A stretch of 64,000 nucleotides of DNA, taken from NCBI RefSeq assembly GCF_029873635.1, contig NC_080420.1, positions 123,636,719-123,700,718 on the forward strand, written 5' to 3'. The notes beneath the pieces were generated by a model. That model did no database searches and was not told where the DNA came from. It saw only the letters and a list, made by a program, of their open reading frames with translations. This document shows, in pieces, positions 35,655 through 48,954 of this stretch; the first letter of the stretch is position 1; each line of letters starts with the position of its first letter. The stretch comes from Malania oleifera. Taxonomy: Eukaryota; Streptophyta; Magnoliopsida; Santalales; Ximeniaceae. The position numbers and the translations under genes are program-made.

Positions 35655-37439
35655 ACTGTAATTCCATAATACTATGTTTATATACAATCTCCAAAATATC
35701 AAAATAACCCTAAGATCATACAATAAAAATCTCCTGATCTTAGATCAACGCTTACCCTTCTAGTAAGGAAGCTCAACTCACTCAACGGCAGCCTTGACCC
35801 GCCGGTCTCTCTAGGTTTCCTGAAAATCATTTAATGTTCGGGGGTGAGACACTTCTCAGTAAGGGAAAATAAACTAAATACAGTTGTGTGGCAACATGAA
35901 CATTTAAGGCAATTATACATATACAGTGCATTTGATATTTCTGTAAACGTTTATCATATCGTACTGAATAATCACATATTTTCATATTTGCTAATAAATC
36001 ATATCGTACATAAAACATCTGTTATAACTGATAATACTGAAAACATACCCAGGATGAATAGCTAGCTGATGTCATGTATTACCTCTCATGATGGGTTGTG
36101 TAGCCTGAAGGCGGGACCCGACAATGGCTGGCCGACCACTGCAGAGTCAAAAATATCTGTAAGAATGATGGGCCCGCCACACCCTGGTCCGGACTTCCAG
36201 ATGAACGTCCACACTCTACTGAAAGTCACATCGACTATCCATCTCCCACCCCCTCATGGGATGGTTAACACCGATTTGATCATAGATACCTGATCTATAA
36301 GTTACAGTACCGTGCTCCTGAAACTGAACTAAACTAACATTCGGGTTCTGATAACATATAATACATGATATTATAGCATTTTTCATCATTTCATAAATAT
36401 GGCCTCGCGTCGAAAATCATTTCATAAATACGGCATCGCACCGAACATTTCATAAATACGGCCTCACTATGACGACCTGCTTAATTTCCACATTTTTTTT
36501 TTATATTACAAAATCACAAGACTCAACTCAGCAAATCATAATCCACCTGGACCCATGGGTACCAGGGATACATCATATCATATAACGGAAGCCTAAGCAG
36601 CAAAAAACACACAATTACAATATTATAAATACGAAAACATCCATCACATTACCATAAATACCAGAGTCACTATATTCACTGTATTTCAGTATATACATCC
36701 CAAAAGCAAGATCTAGGGAAACTTCCCACAAAATTCAACTGTCCCTACTAAAACTTACCCTTCAAAGAGGGTAGACAAACAGCTCTAAATCAGCGGGGCT
36801 TTTCCCGCTTTCCTATCTGGGGCTCCTGAAAAGTTTATAAAATTTCAGGGTGAGATACCTCTCAGTAAGGGAAATAAACTAATACTAATGTGTGTCATCA
36901 TGAGTATTTCGTGTTATACATATACCGTACAAAACGTATTCAGTAAACTGTTATGTCAGATCTAGGAAAACATATATATCATCAAAACATACTGCATTTT
37001 CATAAAGATATATCATCTCATATAATAATAATAATAATAAAACATTCCTAGTAGGTTAGCTGACTGTTGTCATGTATTACCCCCACATGACTAGGTTGTG
37101 TGGCCCGAAGGCGGGACCTGACAATGGTTGGCTAACCACTGCTAAGTCAAAAGTATAATATGTAAGTCTGATGGGTTTGCTAAACCTGGTCCATACACCA
37201 AGGGCACTCACACACTTCTTATAAACCACATCGACCATCCAATCTCACACCGCTCTGTACAACGATGTTAACACAAATATCATAATCATGATGACCATGG
37301 ACACATAACAATAGTACCATGCAAGTGCCAAGCCAACCAGGTTCTGATACCATATAACATATATTGAAACTGTGATACATGGATATTTCATATCATTAAT
37401 TTTCAAATCAATCATATCATTTTGCATATATACGTATAT

Positions 37440-37740
37440 CATGAAAATCATCGGCCCGTACGCCGGTATTTCACATTTTACCATAACTCGGCTCGTACGC
37501 CGGCAAATCATATCATAGCACAGCTCGTATGCTAGCAAGTCACGTCCATAGCTCGGCCCATACGCCGGCAAATCATATACATAACTCAGCTCGTACGCTA
37601 GCAAATCACATCCATAGCATGACCTGTACACCGACAAAATATATCCATAGCTCAGCCCGTACACTAGAAAATTATACACAAAACACGGCTCGTATGCCGG
37701 AAAAACATATAAAAATCTCGGCCTATACGCCGATTTTCCA
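37440..37740. repeat. Minisatellite in LTR, unit about 32 bp
   Basis: About nine variant units of CTCGGCCCGTACGCCGGCAA followed by ATCATATCCATAG. A related array is in the LTR at 53766-55870. Confidence 0.85.
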
Positions 37741-38336
37741 TTATAAAAATTCGTATCATTAATACATTCCCAAAAAACAGTATTTTATAACAATTTCTAC
37801 TCATGCCACACTCACAGGTTTTCAGTATATTTAACATACCATCATTTTTAACAGTATTTTCTCAAATATAAATCATATATAAATATATTTATTTTCTTGA
37901 AATCAAATGCTATAACAATATACATATTTTTCATAAAATACTAGCTTAGTTTATCCCCTTACTTGTGTCCTGAAAAGCCCCTAAATTAAACACTCCTGCA
38001 CTCGCAGGGTTCCCCGTTCAACACCCTGGAAACAGCATTCCCAAAAATTAAAGTTCAGTATTTCTACACATATATCACTTCCTACAATTGTCAATTAATC
38101 AAATACTGAGTAGAAAGTCTTACCCTGAATTTGGGATGGTTTCCAACTCAGCCCCACCGACGATCTGCTGCGGTAGACTTGCAGAGAACTTTCCCAGGAG
38201 TGTCGTGGTGACTTTAGATCGTCGAATTGGTGGAAATCTGGTCCAAAATCTTAGTGAGAAGGAGGAGAAACCGTATGAGGAGAGAAAGAGAGATTCGGCG
38301 CAGGAAAATGAAGTGAAAATCACGTTTAACCCTATT

Positions 38337-39430
38337 TGTAGTGACCCGAAGAATAATAGCATTTTAATAATAATAAGAGGGAGAGAAATAGAAATAGAAA
38401 CAGAAGGAGGCCGTAGAGTTCATCGACGACATTGCATTTTGAGGATAATTTTAATTTTAGGAAATTTCCAGGACTTGTCGACGAATACAGGAGTTCGTCA
38501 ATGAGTGCAGAAGAAAATTTGTCGACGAATACAAGGATTCTTCGATGAGAAAATAACGAGCGAGTTTTTGGCTGCTCTGAATTTTGTCGATGAATATAGG
38601 GCCTCGTCGACGAATTTAATGAAAGACTCATCGACGAGGTGACGTGTCTCGTTGATGAATTTGGCCCTATAAATAACTAAAAATCGAATTTTTATCACAA
38701 TTTAACGCCCTTTTCTCTCCCTACGTCACTCTCTCCCTTTTCTCTTCGTTTCTACCCTCGTTAGTCGTCGAATCGAAGATTTGAGGTTACCACAACGCTC
38801 CTGGTAAAGTTCTCTACAAGTCTGCCGAAGCAGATCGTTGGGAAAACAAAGTTGAATTTCATCCCAAATTCAGGGTAAGACCTTTTAGCTTATTTTTGGC
38901 CTTATGGTAGTTATAAGAAATGGTGTAGGAGATGAAATACTGATATTTAGTTCTGCCAAATGCTATTTTCAGGGTGTTTTGTAGGAGGCCCTGCGGATGT
39001 TAGACTAGTATTCCATGGGGGCTTTCTAATAGTCAGGTAAGGGAAATATGTTATGTTAGGTATTTTTAAAATATTATACAGTTTATTTAATGATGAAAAT
39101 TATGTATTACAGTATTGTATGACTTTTGAATATGAATATAGTACGAATATAAGTTTTACGATATTTCGGTATCCTGATTTTACGATATTTTAGTACTGTG
39201 ATTTTATGGATTTTAGTACCATTATTTTATAAATCTCAGTACCATGATTACACGAATATGAGTATTATGATTATACAGTTTCAATATTATGATTATGCAG
39301 TTTCAGGATTATGATTATGCAGTTTCAGTGTTATGATTATACAATTCCCAGTATTACGACATATGAATTACAGTACAGTTATGCAGTATCATGGTTATTC
39401 CAGTACTTCAAAATCATGGTAAATCAGATA

Positions 39431-39482
<52 letters not shown>

Positions 39483-40241
39483 TATTATATGATATCAGAC
39501 CCTGTTGGACTTGCAGCTACAGAGCACGGTACCATTGCTACAGATATTATGTTACTTTATGAGTGCAACCACCTATTTAGATAATACGTGGTAAGGTCGA
39601 TCACCTAAGCCCTTGAAGAGGTTAGGTTCCCCATCCAGATATGGGTTGAGGTGGGCAGATCAATTGATGGAGTATAGTGATTTATTCTTGGTTGGCCAGC
39701 CAGGGTAAATCCCGCTTACGGGCTGCACAATCCTGTCATGAGGGGGTAAGTCATGACACACAAAAAGCCACAGGGAACAGTTTCAGTTATTATTATGTAT
39801 GTATAGATTTGCAGAAACAGGGAACATACCTACTTGTACTAGAAGTATTTTGAATAATAAACTCCAATACTGTCATGTTAAGCAATAGGGACAGGGGTGG
39901 TGGATTTTATCACTTATATTTTATTTATATATTCAGTTACACATGTTTATTTGAAAACAGATTTTCATGATATAGTAGCTCATTTGCCACACACTAGTAA
40001 TAATGTATTTCGTCTTACTGAGCGTTGGTTTATCCCAATGTTGAATCATTTTTCAGATGATCCAAGTAGGCGAGCAGATCAGGCTCGTAAATAGAGGGGC
40101 TTCAGTGGTGCCTTGTCAGAGATTGAGTATATTTTTGGGAGTGTTTATGTATAACCCTAGCTAGTTGAGGGTAATTTTTGGGGAACAATTATATGTACAT
40201 ATTTTGGGAAACATGTAGTACTTTGGTATTGTGTGGTATTG

Positions 40242-40286
<45 letters not shown>

Positions 40287-40418
40287 TTAAATGATAATGT
40301 CTACGTGATTTATGCTTCTCGCTGCTTAGGTTTATGATTGAGTTTTTCCCCCAGTACGGTATCAGAGCATGTAAATTAGTATAAAAAAAAAAACCAGTTA
40401 ATTAAGCAGGTCATTACA
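38337..40418 (+). mobile_element. Solo gypsy LTR nested in another LTR
   Basis: 2,082 bp, TGTAGTGACCCG...GGTCATTACA, perfect duplication CTATT (38332-38336 and 40419-40423). Sense plus: CGTCGACGA cluster 38470-38660, TATA CCTATAAATAA (38665-38675), donor CAGGGTAAGA (38871-38880), acceptor TTTTCAG (to 38972), 64-nt exon 38973-39036, donor GTAAGG, a minisatellite of ATTATGATTATGCAGTTTC units (39140-39350), (TA)n (39435-39476), CTTACTGAGCGTTGGTTTAT block (about 40015-40035), TTTTTCAG acceptor (to 40056). Confidence 0.88.
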
Positions 40419-42413
40419 CTATTTATACTGCAGGATTCGTTAACGAGCCACGTCACCTCGCCGACGAGTCCTGTAGAAAGTTTGTCGACGAACTCCAACC
40501 CTTGTCGACAAATTTCAGACTTCCAAAAATCCTCTCTCGGTATCTTCTCGTCGACGAATTTCAGCCTCGTCGACGAGCTCCTGTTATATCTTCATCGACG
40601 ATGAGCTGAAAAATTTCTCGGGATTATCCTTTCCAAAATGCAACGTCGTCGACGAAATCGACTGCCTCCTTCTGTTTCTGGTTTTCATTTCCCTTTCTTT
40701 TTATTATTTAAATACCATTATTCTTTGGGTCATTACACTCGCGCCAAAATCATTTCATATATATAGTCTCGCGCTGAACATTTTATAAATATGGTCTCGT
40801 GCCAAAATCATTTCATATATTTCATCCTAAAAATAAATCAATTATCATGTATTTTCAACATCATTTGTACTGTAATGTTTCATATACCTAAAAACATGCT
40901 TCATTTGAAACAAAGTCATATCGTAATACATTTCATGTAAAGTAATATTCATGCCACACATTTACTATATAAAGCCATACATTGTATTCTAAAAATCATA
41001 ATTTCTGACATCTTATACATATATATACATTTCAAAATAATAGCAGTATTTTCTGAAACGTGCATTTCCTTTGTAATATACATATATAATACATGCTTTC
41101 CTCAAAATAAATTTACTCATACATAATAATAATTTGCATGGAAAATAACTGTCACGTCCTAAACCCGCAAGTGGGTCCCAGGTGTGAATTTGAGTAACCT
41201 AACCTATCTCTGTATCAATTTAAACGTACATGATACAATACAAATAGAGGGTCTAACCCTATGGGGTGAACGGATGCCCATATACATACATACAAACATC
41301 CATACTCATCCATAATACACAGCGGAATACGGTATTTTATACATAAACAGTATCATACTAGAGTCTATACAAGCTAGGATATACATCCCCATAATACAAA
41401 ACATACCCCAGGTGTCTACAAAACTATTTCGACAACCTGGATACCAAAACTCGTACCTAATAGGTACTAGCAGTTGCTACGACACCCTTGCTCCCATACG
41501 TTAGGATGCTACTTACGGCTACCTGAAGGACTAGAAACATTGTACTTACATTTAGGGTGAGACACCTCTCAGTAAGGAAGAAAACACGTTATATCAGTGT
41601 GTGGCATACTAGTGTTATTTTACATACTTCATAACACTATAAAATACGATACAGTTTGAAACATTTCCATACAGTTTCATACAGTTCCAGTATTTTTACA
41701 AACACAATTCCAGTACATACGATACCCAAAACATACGGTCAGTGTCGTCACACTAGTTTGAACCTACACAAGGTCACCTCATCTCATAGCGATTACATTG
41801 CTACATACGCAACTACGATGCGACGACTCAGACCCACAGTGATTACATTGTTACATACGGTGTAGAACACACCCTTCGGTGACCAGTCGGAACATACTGG
41901 TGATATTTCACACCCTGGATATAGAGCCGGCCACTCTCGCCCACGGTAGTTAACCGATACATGGCTGTTTTACAAATCCCTGGAATCATTTTGGAACTCA
42001 CGTTCCTATACATTTCAGCGTACGGTAATAAGTCGCCACATAGCTATTTTACAAATTCTTCAAACAAATATATACAACCATACATACCACACTTATTTGG
42101 TCCATGACAAATCATATCGTTTACAAATTCAAGTATACAATTTATGCAAATATGGATTACAGTCACCTCAATAATACAGTTTCAACATAACTAACAGTTT
42201 TCCAAACCGAGTAGAGATGATACCCGAAATCCCCAATTTTTCTGAAAACTGAAACCCAAAAATCCCGTATTTTTACCTGATAGATTTCCCCAAATAAGTA
42301 TCCAAAACATACATATGACCGTACCCTACAAGCTTACCGATCCTGATTTCAAAAATAAATTGAAATAAACAGAATACCCTTATCTTAACCCGAATTCCAA
42401 CTACGAACTCTAC

Positions 42414-45096
42414 TGTAACGACCCAAAAAAAAAATTAAAATTCAGTGGCTAAGCTTTCTGGAGAAAATAGAGAGTAGAAGGAAAATAAATAAATAAAAAT
42501 AAAAATAAATTATTATTATTATTAATTATTTAATTATTATTAAGAAATTTAAGGATTTTGGATATATATAAGTATATATAAGTAAGTATTTATAAGTACT
42601 ATATATATATATATATATATATAAGTATATATAAAGAAGGATAAAGGTTAAAGAGGATAAAGGAAAGAAAAAAAAAAAGAAAAAAAAACTTAAAGGAACT
42701 TAAGGAGAAATAGAAGAGGAGAAGAAAGAAGAAGATTCACGCGCAGATAAGAACAGGAAAGAAAGAAAGAAAGAGAAAAAAAAAATAAATATATTTTCTC
42801 ACGCTCTCCACTCTTCTTCTTCTATGATCTCACACCAAATTCTTGCCCAATTGGAAATCTGAGAATACCACCAAACTCTATTTTCTGCCACCGACATATC
42901 TACAGAAATGGATTTGTCGTAGGAGTAGCGTGGGCATATCTCTTGGGGTAAGCCAAATTTTCATTCTTATCTTAAATTTTCTTAAATTTTAAGCCAAATA
43001 GGTGATCAGACACCACCACGAGAATCTAAGAATGATTCTTTACAAGTCTATCAGAGTGAATTTCTCGTGGGGTCGTTGTAGAAATAACCCAAAATTATGA
43101 TAAATGGGTTATTTAGAAATTAATTGGTATTTAATTATTATAAATTAGGAAATGTTAAAATAATATTTTATTGGGGTTGATTTGATTGAATCAGGGTTCG
43201 GGTGAGCGTCGCGGGTATAAGTTTGGGAGCCCTACAAGCGTAATTTAGGGAATCAGGTAAGGGGGAATAAAATTATATCAGCATTTTATTAAAGTGAACC
43301 AATTATTTACGAGCATACGAAATTTATTATTTATCTATATGATTTTCAGAATAACCTGATTACTGGGAAAATGATGATTTTGGTTTAGGATTATATTTGG
43401 GATAATTGTTTATGATATTAAATTCGTGTGACATGGGAGTAATTTTTCCTAATAAATTGAATATGAATTTCTGTGGTATTTAGGCTTACATGAGGGGTTG
43501 TTTGGAATGACGATGACATAATGAATGAATTGTTATGTTTGACTTCTATGTGAAAATGTATTGATTTGTTGGGATACTGTGTGGGAAATGAATTGATCTG
43601 TTGGATTCCTATGTGGAAATGTATTGTTGCGTCTATGTGAACTAACTAGTATGGTTATTCGTATGCATCTCAATATAACATTGGCATGAGGAGTTTGTTA
43701 TATTGCTTAGATGTAAATCATGATATGACGTTGGCAGGTTGAGGAGCTTGTCATATTGTCATTTATATGGGGTAGGACATTGGCGGGTCGAGGAGCTTGT
43801 TCTACTGATGTATGACGGGTAGGTCATGGGGATTGGATACTGGTGAATAATGGCGCCTATTTGGGCCATGTTATATACCCTATGTGGGTAGTGGTGCCTG
43901 TGTGGGTCACGTTATATCCTGTGAGGATAATGGCGCCTGTGTGGGCCATGTTATATACCCTGTGTGGGTAGTGGTGCTTGTGTGGATAGTGGTGCCTGTG
44001 TAGGCCACGTTATATCCTGTGTGGATAATGGCGCTTGTGTGGGCCATGTTATGTACCCTGTGTGGTTAGTGGTGCCTGTGTGGGCCACGTGTAGATAAGA
44101 AGTGCGTAGGTGCCTATGTGGGCCACGTATCGACATGTACGCAGTTGCTCTGTGTGGGCCATGTACTGAGGACATTAGAAGATGAAGTATGAGATGCATG
44201 ATTCCTGTGTGGATGTGTTGTGCACATGTGAATTTAATTATAACATAAAAATAATGGTATAACATATTGTGAATGCATGTGTGTGCATGCGGCGAGGTAA
44301 ACATACCATCGGGGGCTTGCTGAGAAAGGCGAGTGCTCTGCTAGGTAGTTTCTTGATATCAGTGCAAAGGGATGCTACTTGTATGGGCGGGTAGACATCC
44401 CGATCCTCAGAAACCTTTGCCTTTAAAATAATAAAGATGTGTGTACTGGCGGCGAGGTAATACTTCACCTAAGGGCTTACTGAGTAAGGTGAGTGCTTTG
44501 GTAGGTAGTTTTTTAGTACCAGAGTAAAGGAAAGCTACTTGTATGGGCGGGTAATCTTCCCTATCCTTGGGGTCTTTCGCCTATATAAAAATTATGTACT
44601 TGTGCATTTTGGATGTGCGCATGATATCATATGTTAGGGATGTTATTAATGGTACATTTTCTCAGTTATTATTACTATTATATGAGAAGCAGTTTATTTT
44701 GAGATATAAATATTAAAACTCAATTGTCACACACTCTTATAATTTATTCCACCCTTACCGAAAAATGTCTCACCCTAGTGGATTAACAATTTTTCAGGTT
44801 CTTCTAGAGACCGGGTTTGAAGGCCTAGGCTGGGACTATTTGTGGTAGTTTCTTGGATATTGTGAGATACTGATATATGTATAGATATATTTGTACGGAA
44901 TTACGTTTTAAATGCTAGTTGTGGATACAGATATTTAGATGTTGTAGTATTTGTTTTTGGGTTGTTATATAGAACTCTGGTATTTATTTGAGGTTATTTA
45001 TTTATGTTCCGCTGCGTGCATGATAATTATGGTATCAGATGCAGGTGATTGGAACACGTGGCACTTGGACCCCACTTGGCGGGTCGAGGTGTCACA
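42414..45096 (+). mobile_element. Solo gypsy LTR inserted in copy A of the chromovirus duplication
   Basis: 2,683 bp, TGTAACGACCC...GAGGTGTCACA, perfect duplication TCTAC (42409-42413 and 45097-45101). The empty site is preserved in copy B (GAACTCTATAGTCCCC near 46489), which confirms the edges. Sense plus: donor GGGGTAAGC (42946-42953), acceptor ATCAG (to 43194), 62-nt exon 43195-43256, donor GTAAGG, minisatellite 43820-44180, CTTACCGAAAAATGTCTCAC block (about 44755-44776), TTTTTCAG acceptor (to 44797). Confidence 0.92.
43820..44180. repeat. Minisatellite in LTR, unit about 35-40 bp
   Basis: Repeated blocks of TGGCGCCTGTGTGGGCCATG and GTTATATACCCTGTGTGG with variable spacing. Not related in sequence to the arrays in neighbouring LTRs. 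Confidence 0.8.
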
Positions 45097-45344
45097 TCTA
45101 CGGTCCCCAAAACTACGAACCGAGACTCCAAAACCTACAAACCACAGTACAATACAGACTTACAATCCATACTACTACACATATACTAAATCAGAAATGA
45201 AAATCAAGTCTTACCTCGATTTTAACCCGAAACCCAAAATCGCTCGAAACGAGATTTCGATCTGCTAGAAACGTAGAGAATCCTTCTCTGATCCTCGCAG
45301 TAACGTTGGATTTACGAATCAGATTACAACCGGTGAAGGAATCA

Positions 45345-45384
<40 letters not shown>

Positions 45385-45779
45385 AGGGAAACTTAACCCC
45401 AAAGCAACCCAAAATATCTTTTATAGCACCTTTGACCCGAGTAGATTTGTCGACAAATTGGTGTCCTCGTCGACGATTTCTCCACTAGCCTCGTTGATGA
45501 GTCGTTGGCCTTGTCCACGAGCCAGATATTTCAATTTTTCTAAACCTCTCGGCATTCACTCATTGATGAGCTTATGAATTTCGTCGATGAGAAGCCTTCA
45601 ACCTTCATCGACGAATTATGGCTTCGTCGACGAAATCTATGAAATTCCATTTTTACCCCTCTTTTACATAATAAATTCATATATCACGGTTCGGGTTCTT
45701 ACAACCTCCCCTCCTTACAAAAATTTCGTCCTTGAAATTTGCAATCTCTCATTACAAACACATTCATACTACTACATAC

Positions 45780-46190
45780 ATACATACTCTGAGAATACGG
45801 CAGCCATTTATACGTAGCCCCGTCACGATACATACATACATACTCTAGAGAATACGGCGGCCATTTATACGCAGCCCCGTCACGATACATACATACATAC
45901 TCTAGAGAATACGATGGCCACTTATATGCAGCCCCATCACGATACATACATACATACTCTAGAGAATATGACAGCCATTTATACGCAGCCCCGTTACGAT
46001 ATATACATACATACTCTAGAGAATACGAAGGCCATTTATACGCAGCCCCGTCACGATACATACATACATACTCTAGAGAATACAACGGCCATTTATACAC
46101 AACCCCGTCACGATACATGCATACATACTCTAGAGAATACGGCGGCCATTTATACGCAACCCCGTCACGATACATACATACATTCCCTCA
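45780..46190. repeat. 57-bp minisatellite in chromovirus 3' untranslated region, copy A
   Basis: About seven units, each with CATACTCTAGAGAATACGGC and GCCATTTATACGCAGCCCCG. Unit starts are 57 bp apart (45841, 45898, 45955). Since 57 is 19 codons and the unit has no stop in some frames, long open frames appear on both strands. Confidence 0.9.
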
Positions 46191-47224
46191 CTTATGGCGG
46201 AGGAATACCGTGGTTACATACAGTTTATGCGAATATGGATTACGGTCACCTCAATAATATAGTTTCAACGTAACTAATAGTTTTCCAAACCAAGTAGAGA
46301 TGATACCCGAAATCCCCAATTTTCCCGAAAACTATAACCCAAAAACCCTGTATTTTTACCCGATAGATTTTCCTAAATAAGTATCCAAAACATACATACG
46401 ACCGTAGCCTACAGGCTTACCGATCCCGATTTCGAAAATAAACTGAATTAAACAGAATCCTTTTACCTTAACCCAAATTCCAACTATGAACTCTATAGTC
46501 CCCAAAACTACGAAACGAGAATCCAAAACCTACAAACCACAGTACAATACAAGCTTACAATCCGTACTACTACACATATACTAAATCAGAAATGAAAACC
46601 GCGCCTTACCTCGATTTTAACCCAAAACTCGAAATTGCTCGAAACGAGATTCCGATTTGCTAGAAACATAGAGAATCCTTCTCTGATCCTCACAGTAACG
46701 TTGGATTTACGAATCAGACAACAACTGGTGAAGGAATCAAGGAGAGAGAGAGAGAGAGACAGAGACAGAGAGAGACAGAGAGACAGAGAGCTTCGAGTTC
46801 TAGAGAGAGAGAGAGAGAAAGAGAGAGTTTAGGGAAACTTAGCCCCAAAGCAACCCAAAATATCTTTTATAGCACCTTTGACCCGAGTAGATTCGTCGAC
46901 GAATTGGTGTCCTCGTCGATGAATTCTCCACTAGCCTCGTCGACAAGTCAGTGGCCTCGTTGACGAGCTAGATATTTCAATTTTCTTGAACCTCTCGGCA
47001 CTCACTCATCAACCAGCTTCTAAATTTCGTTGACGAGAAGCCATCAACCTTCGTCAATGAATTATGGCCTCATCGACGAAATCTATGAAATTTCATTTTT
47101 ACCCTTCTTTTACATAATAAATCCATATATCACGGTTCGGGTTTTTACAACCTCCCCTCCTTACAAAAATTTCGTCCTCGAAATTTGCAATCTCTCATTA
47201 CAAACACATTCATACTACTACATA

Positions 47225-47575
47225 CATACATACTCTGAGAATATGGCGGCCATTTATACGTAGCCCCGTCACGATACATACATACATACTCTAGAGAATA
47301 CGGCGGCCATTTATACGCAGCCCCATCACGATACATACATACATACTCTAGAGAATACGGTGGCCACTTATATGCAGCCCCATCACGATACATACATACA
47401 TACTCTAGAGAATACGATAGCCATATATACACAGCCCCGTTACGATATATATATATACATACTCTAGAGAATACGAAGGCCATTTATATGCAGCCCCGTC
47501 ACGATACATACATACATACTCTAGAGAATATAACGGCCATTTATACGCAACCCCGTCATGATACATGCATACATT
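47225..47575. repeat. 57-bp minisatellite, copy B
   Basis: About six units of the same 57-bp repeat, in the duplicated segment. Copy number differs by one from copy A, as expected for a minisatellite diverging after the larger duplication. Confidence 0.88.
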
Positions 47576-47654
47576 CCTTCACTTATGGCAGAGGAATACC
47601 GTGGTTACATACATACACGGTCTCGGGAGCTTACAATATAACAAGACTTTCCCA

Positions 47655-48640
47655 GAGATGAACCATACCATTCCACCCTGCTATCCAAGTACTCCTCAGA
47701 ACAACTACGGATACTTCTGGCGTATTTCCGTTTCCAGTTCCCAAGAAGCTTCCTCAACCTCGTGGTTTCGCCACAATACCTTTTCCAATGGTATTTCTTT
47801 GGTACGAAGCTTCTGAACTTTACGGTCCAGAACCTAAACAGGTACTTCCTCATACGCTAAAGTATCCTCAATCTCCAACTCACCATAACTGATAACATGA
47901 GATGGATCCAACACGTACCTTCTTAGCATGGACACGTGAAACACATCGTGGACCCTTGATAGAGTTAGGGGTAGTGCAACTCTGTAGGATACCGGACCCA
48001 CTCGCTCAATAACCTTGAATAATCCGATATACCTCGGGCTCAACTTGTCCTTCCTTCTGAATCTCATCACTCCTTTCATCGGAGCAATTCTAAGGAATAC
48101 TTTACCCTCTACCTCGAACTCCAACTTACAGCGGCGAACATCTACGTAACTCTTCTACCGACTCTGAGCTGATCTAATCCTCTCCCGGATCAAACCTACC
48201 TTCTCAGACGCTTGCTACACGAGTTCAGGTCCTAAGACCTAACGTTCACCGACCTCATCCCAATACAAAGGAGATCGACACCTCCGATCATACAAAGTCT
48301 CGAATGGTGCCATCCCTATACTAGCCTGGAAGCTATTGTTATAGGCAAACTCCACTAGTGGCAGAAACTGAATCCAACTACCACCGAAGTCCAATACACA
48401 AGCCCGTAACATATCCTCTAAGGTCTATGTTGTCCTCTTCGACTGTCCATCAGTCTGGGGGTGGAACGCTGTACTGAAAGTAAGTTTCGTCCCTAATACT
48501 TCCTACAAGCTCTTCCAAAATCGAGAAGTAAACCTCGGGTCTCGATCTGAACAATGAACACTGGTACGCCATGCATTCTCATTATCTCATGCACATATAG
48601 GTCCGCTAGTCTACTCAAAGGGTAGCTAACCTTCGTCGAT
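47655..48640 (-). pseudogene. Chromovirus integrase C-terminal part and chromodomain
   Basis: Minus strand. It begins mid-core (YPLSRLADLYVHEIMRMHGVPV), continues with several frame changes and stops through LVYW and ASRLVWHHSRLCMIGG equivalents, then an open stretch at 47834-48124 with the GPY/F module (FRRKDKLSPRYIGLFKVIER, VGPVSYRVALP, RVHDVFHVSMLRRY). After a stop the chromodomain follows: VLDRKVQKLRTKEIPLEKVL then WRNHEVEEASWELETE, ending YP*LF. The chromodomain targets integration to marked chromatin in chromoviruses (family knowledge). Order and sequence fit the Tekay/Del lineage. Confidence 0.85.
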
Positions 48641-48954
48641 CCGGTGAGCGACGGAGCCGAAATCGAAGAGAGAAGGGAGAGAAACCGAATGGAGAGAGAG
48701 AGTGTGTGTGAGATTTTGCTAAATTTTGACGCTTAAATCCAGGTTTTTGATATTAATAGGACTGAATTCGTCGACGAGACACGTCACCTTGTTGATGAGT
48801 CCTGTAGAAAGTTCGTCAATGAACCTACACCTTCGTCGATGAATTTCAAACTTCCCCGAATCCTCTCTCGATATCTTCTCGTCGACGAAAGTTGGCTTCG
48901 TCGATGAGGCTCTCTTATATCCTCGTCGACGAATCCCCTGTGTTCGTCGACAAG

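Larger units (their letters stand above)
36468..40737 (-). mobile_element. Solo gypsy LTR, itself interrupted at 38337-40418
   Basis: Ends TATGACGACC (first G of TG mutated) and GGTCATTACA; flanks CTCAC (36463-36467) and CTCGC (40738-40742) differ at one base. Without the inner element it is about 2.2 kb. Sense minus: CGTCGACGA cluster 40440-40660, TATAAATA box exactly at the inner insertion point, donor GTAAGA (38118-38123), 63-nt candidate exon 37963-38025, minisatellite 37440-37740, CTTACTGAGAGGTATCTCAC block 36848-36870, TTTTCAG acceptor (36826-36832). Confidence 0.8.
41150..48640 (-). mobile_element. Truncated Tekay-type Ty3/gypsy chromovirus with internal tandem duplication
   Basis: The 3' LTR (41150-45703, interrupted by 42414-45096; net about 1.87 kb, TGTCACGTCC...GGGTTCTTACA) is followed by a polypurine tract (minus AAGGAGGGGAGG, 45705-45716) and internal sequence. 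A segment of about 1.39 kb, from mid-LTR through the polypurine tract into the internal region, is repeated: copy A about 42134-46217 (with the insert), copy B about 46218-47611. Internal sequence then continues through the chromodomain and integrase to about 48640, where it abuts LTR sequence of the host element. Gag, protease, RT and the 5' LTR are missing. Outer flank is ATAAC (41145-41149); the partner flank is lost. Confidence 0.82.

Noticed and set aside
45699-46273. Protein-coding gene with 19-residue repeats
   Set aside because: Open on both strands because the 57-bp unit lacks stops; it lies between the chromodomain stop and the polypurine tract.
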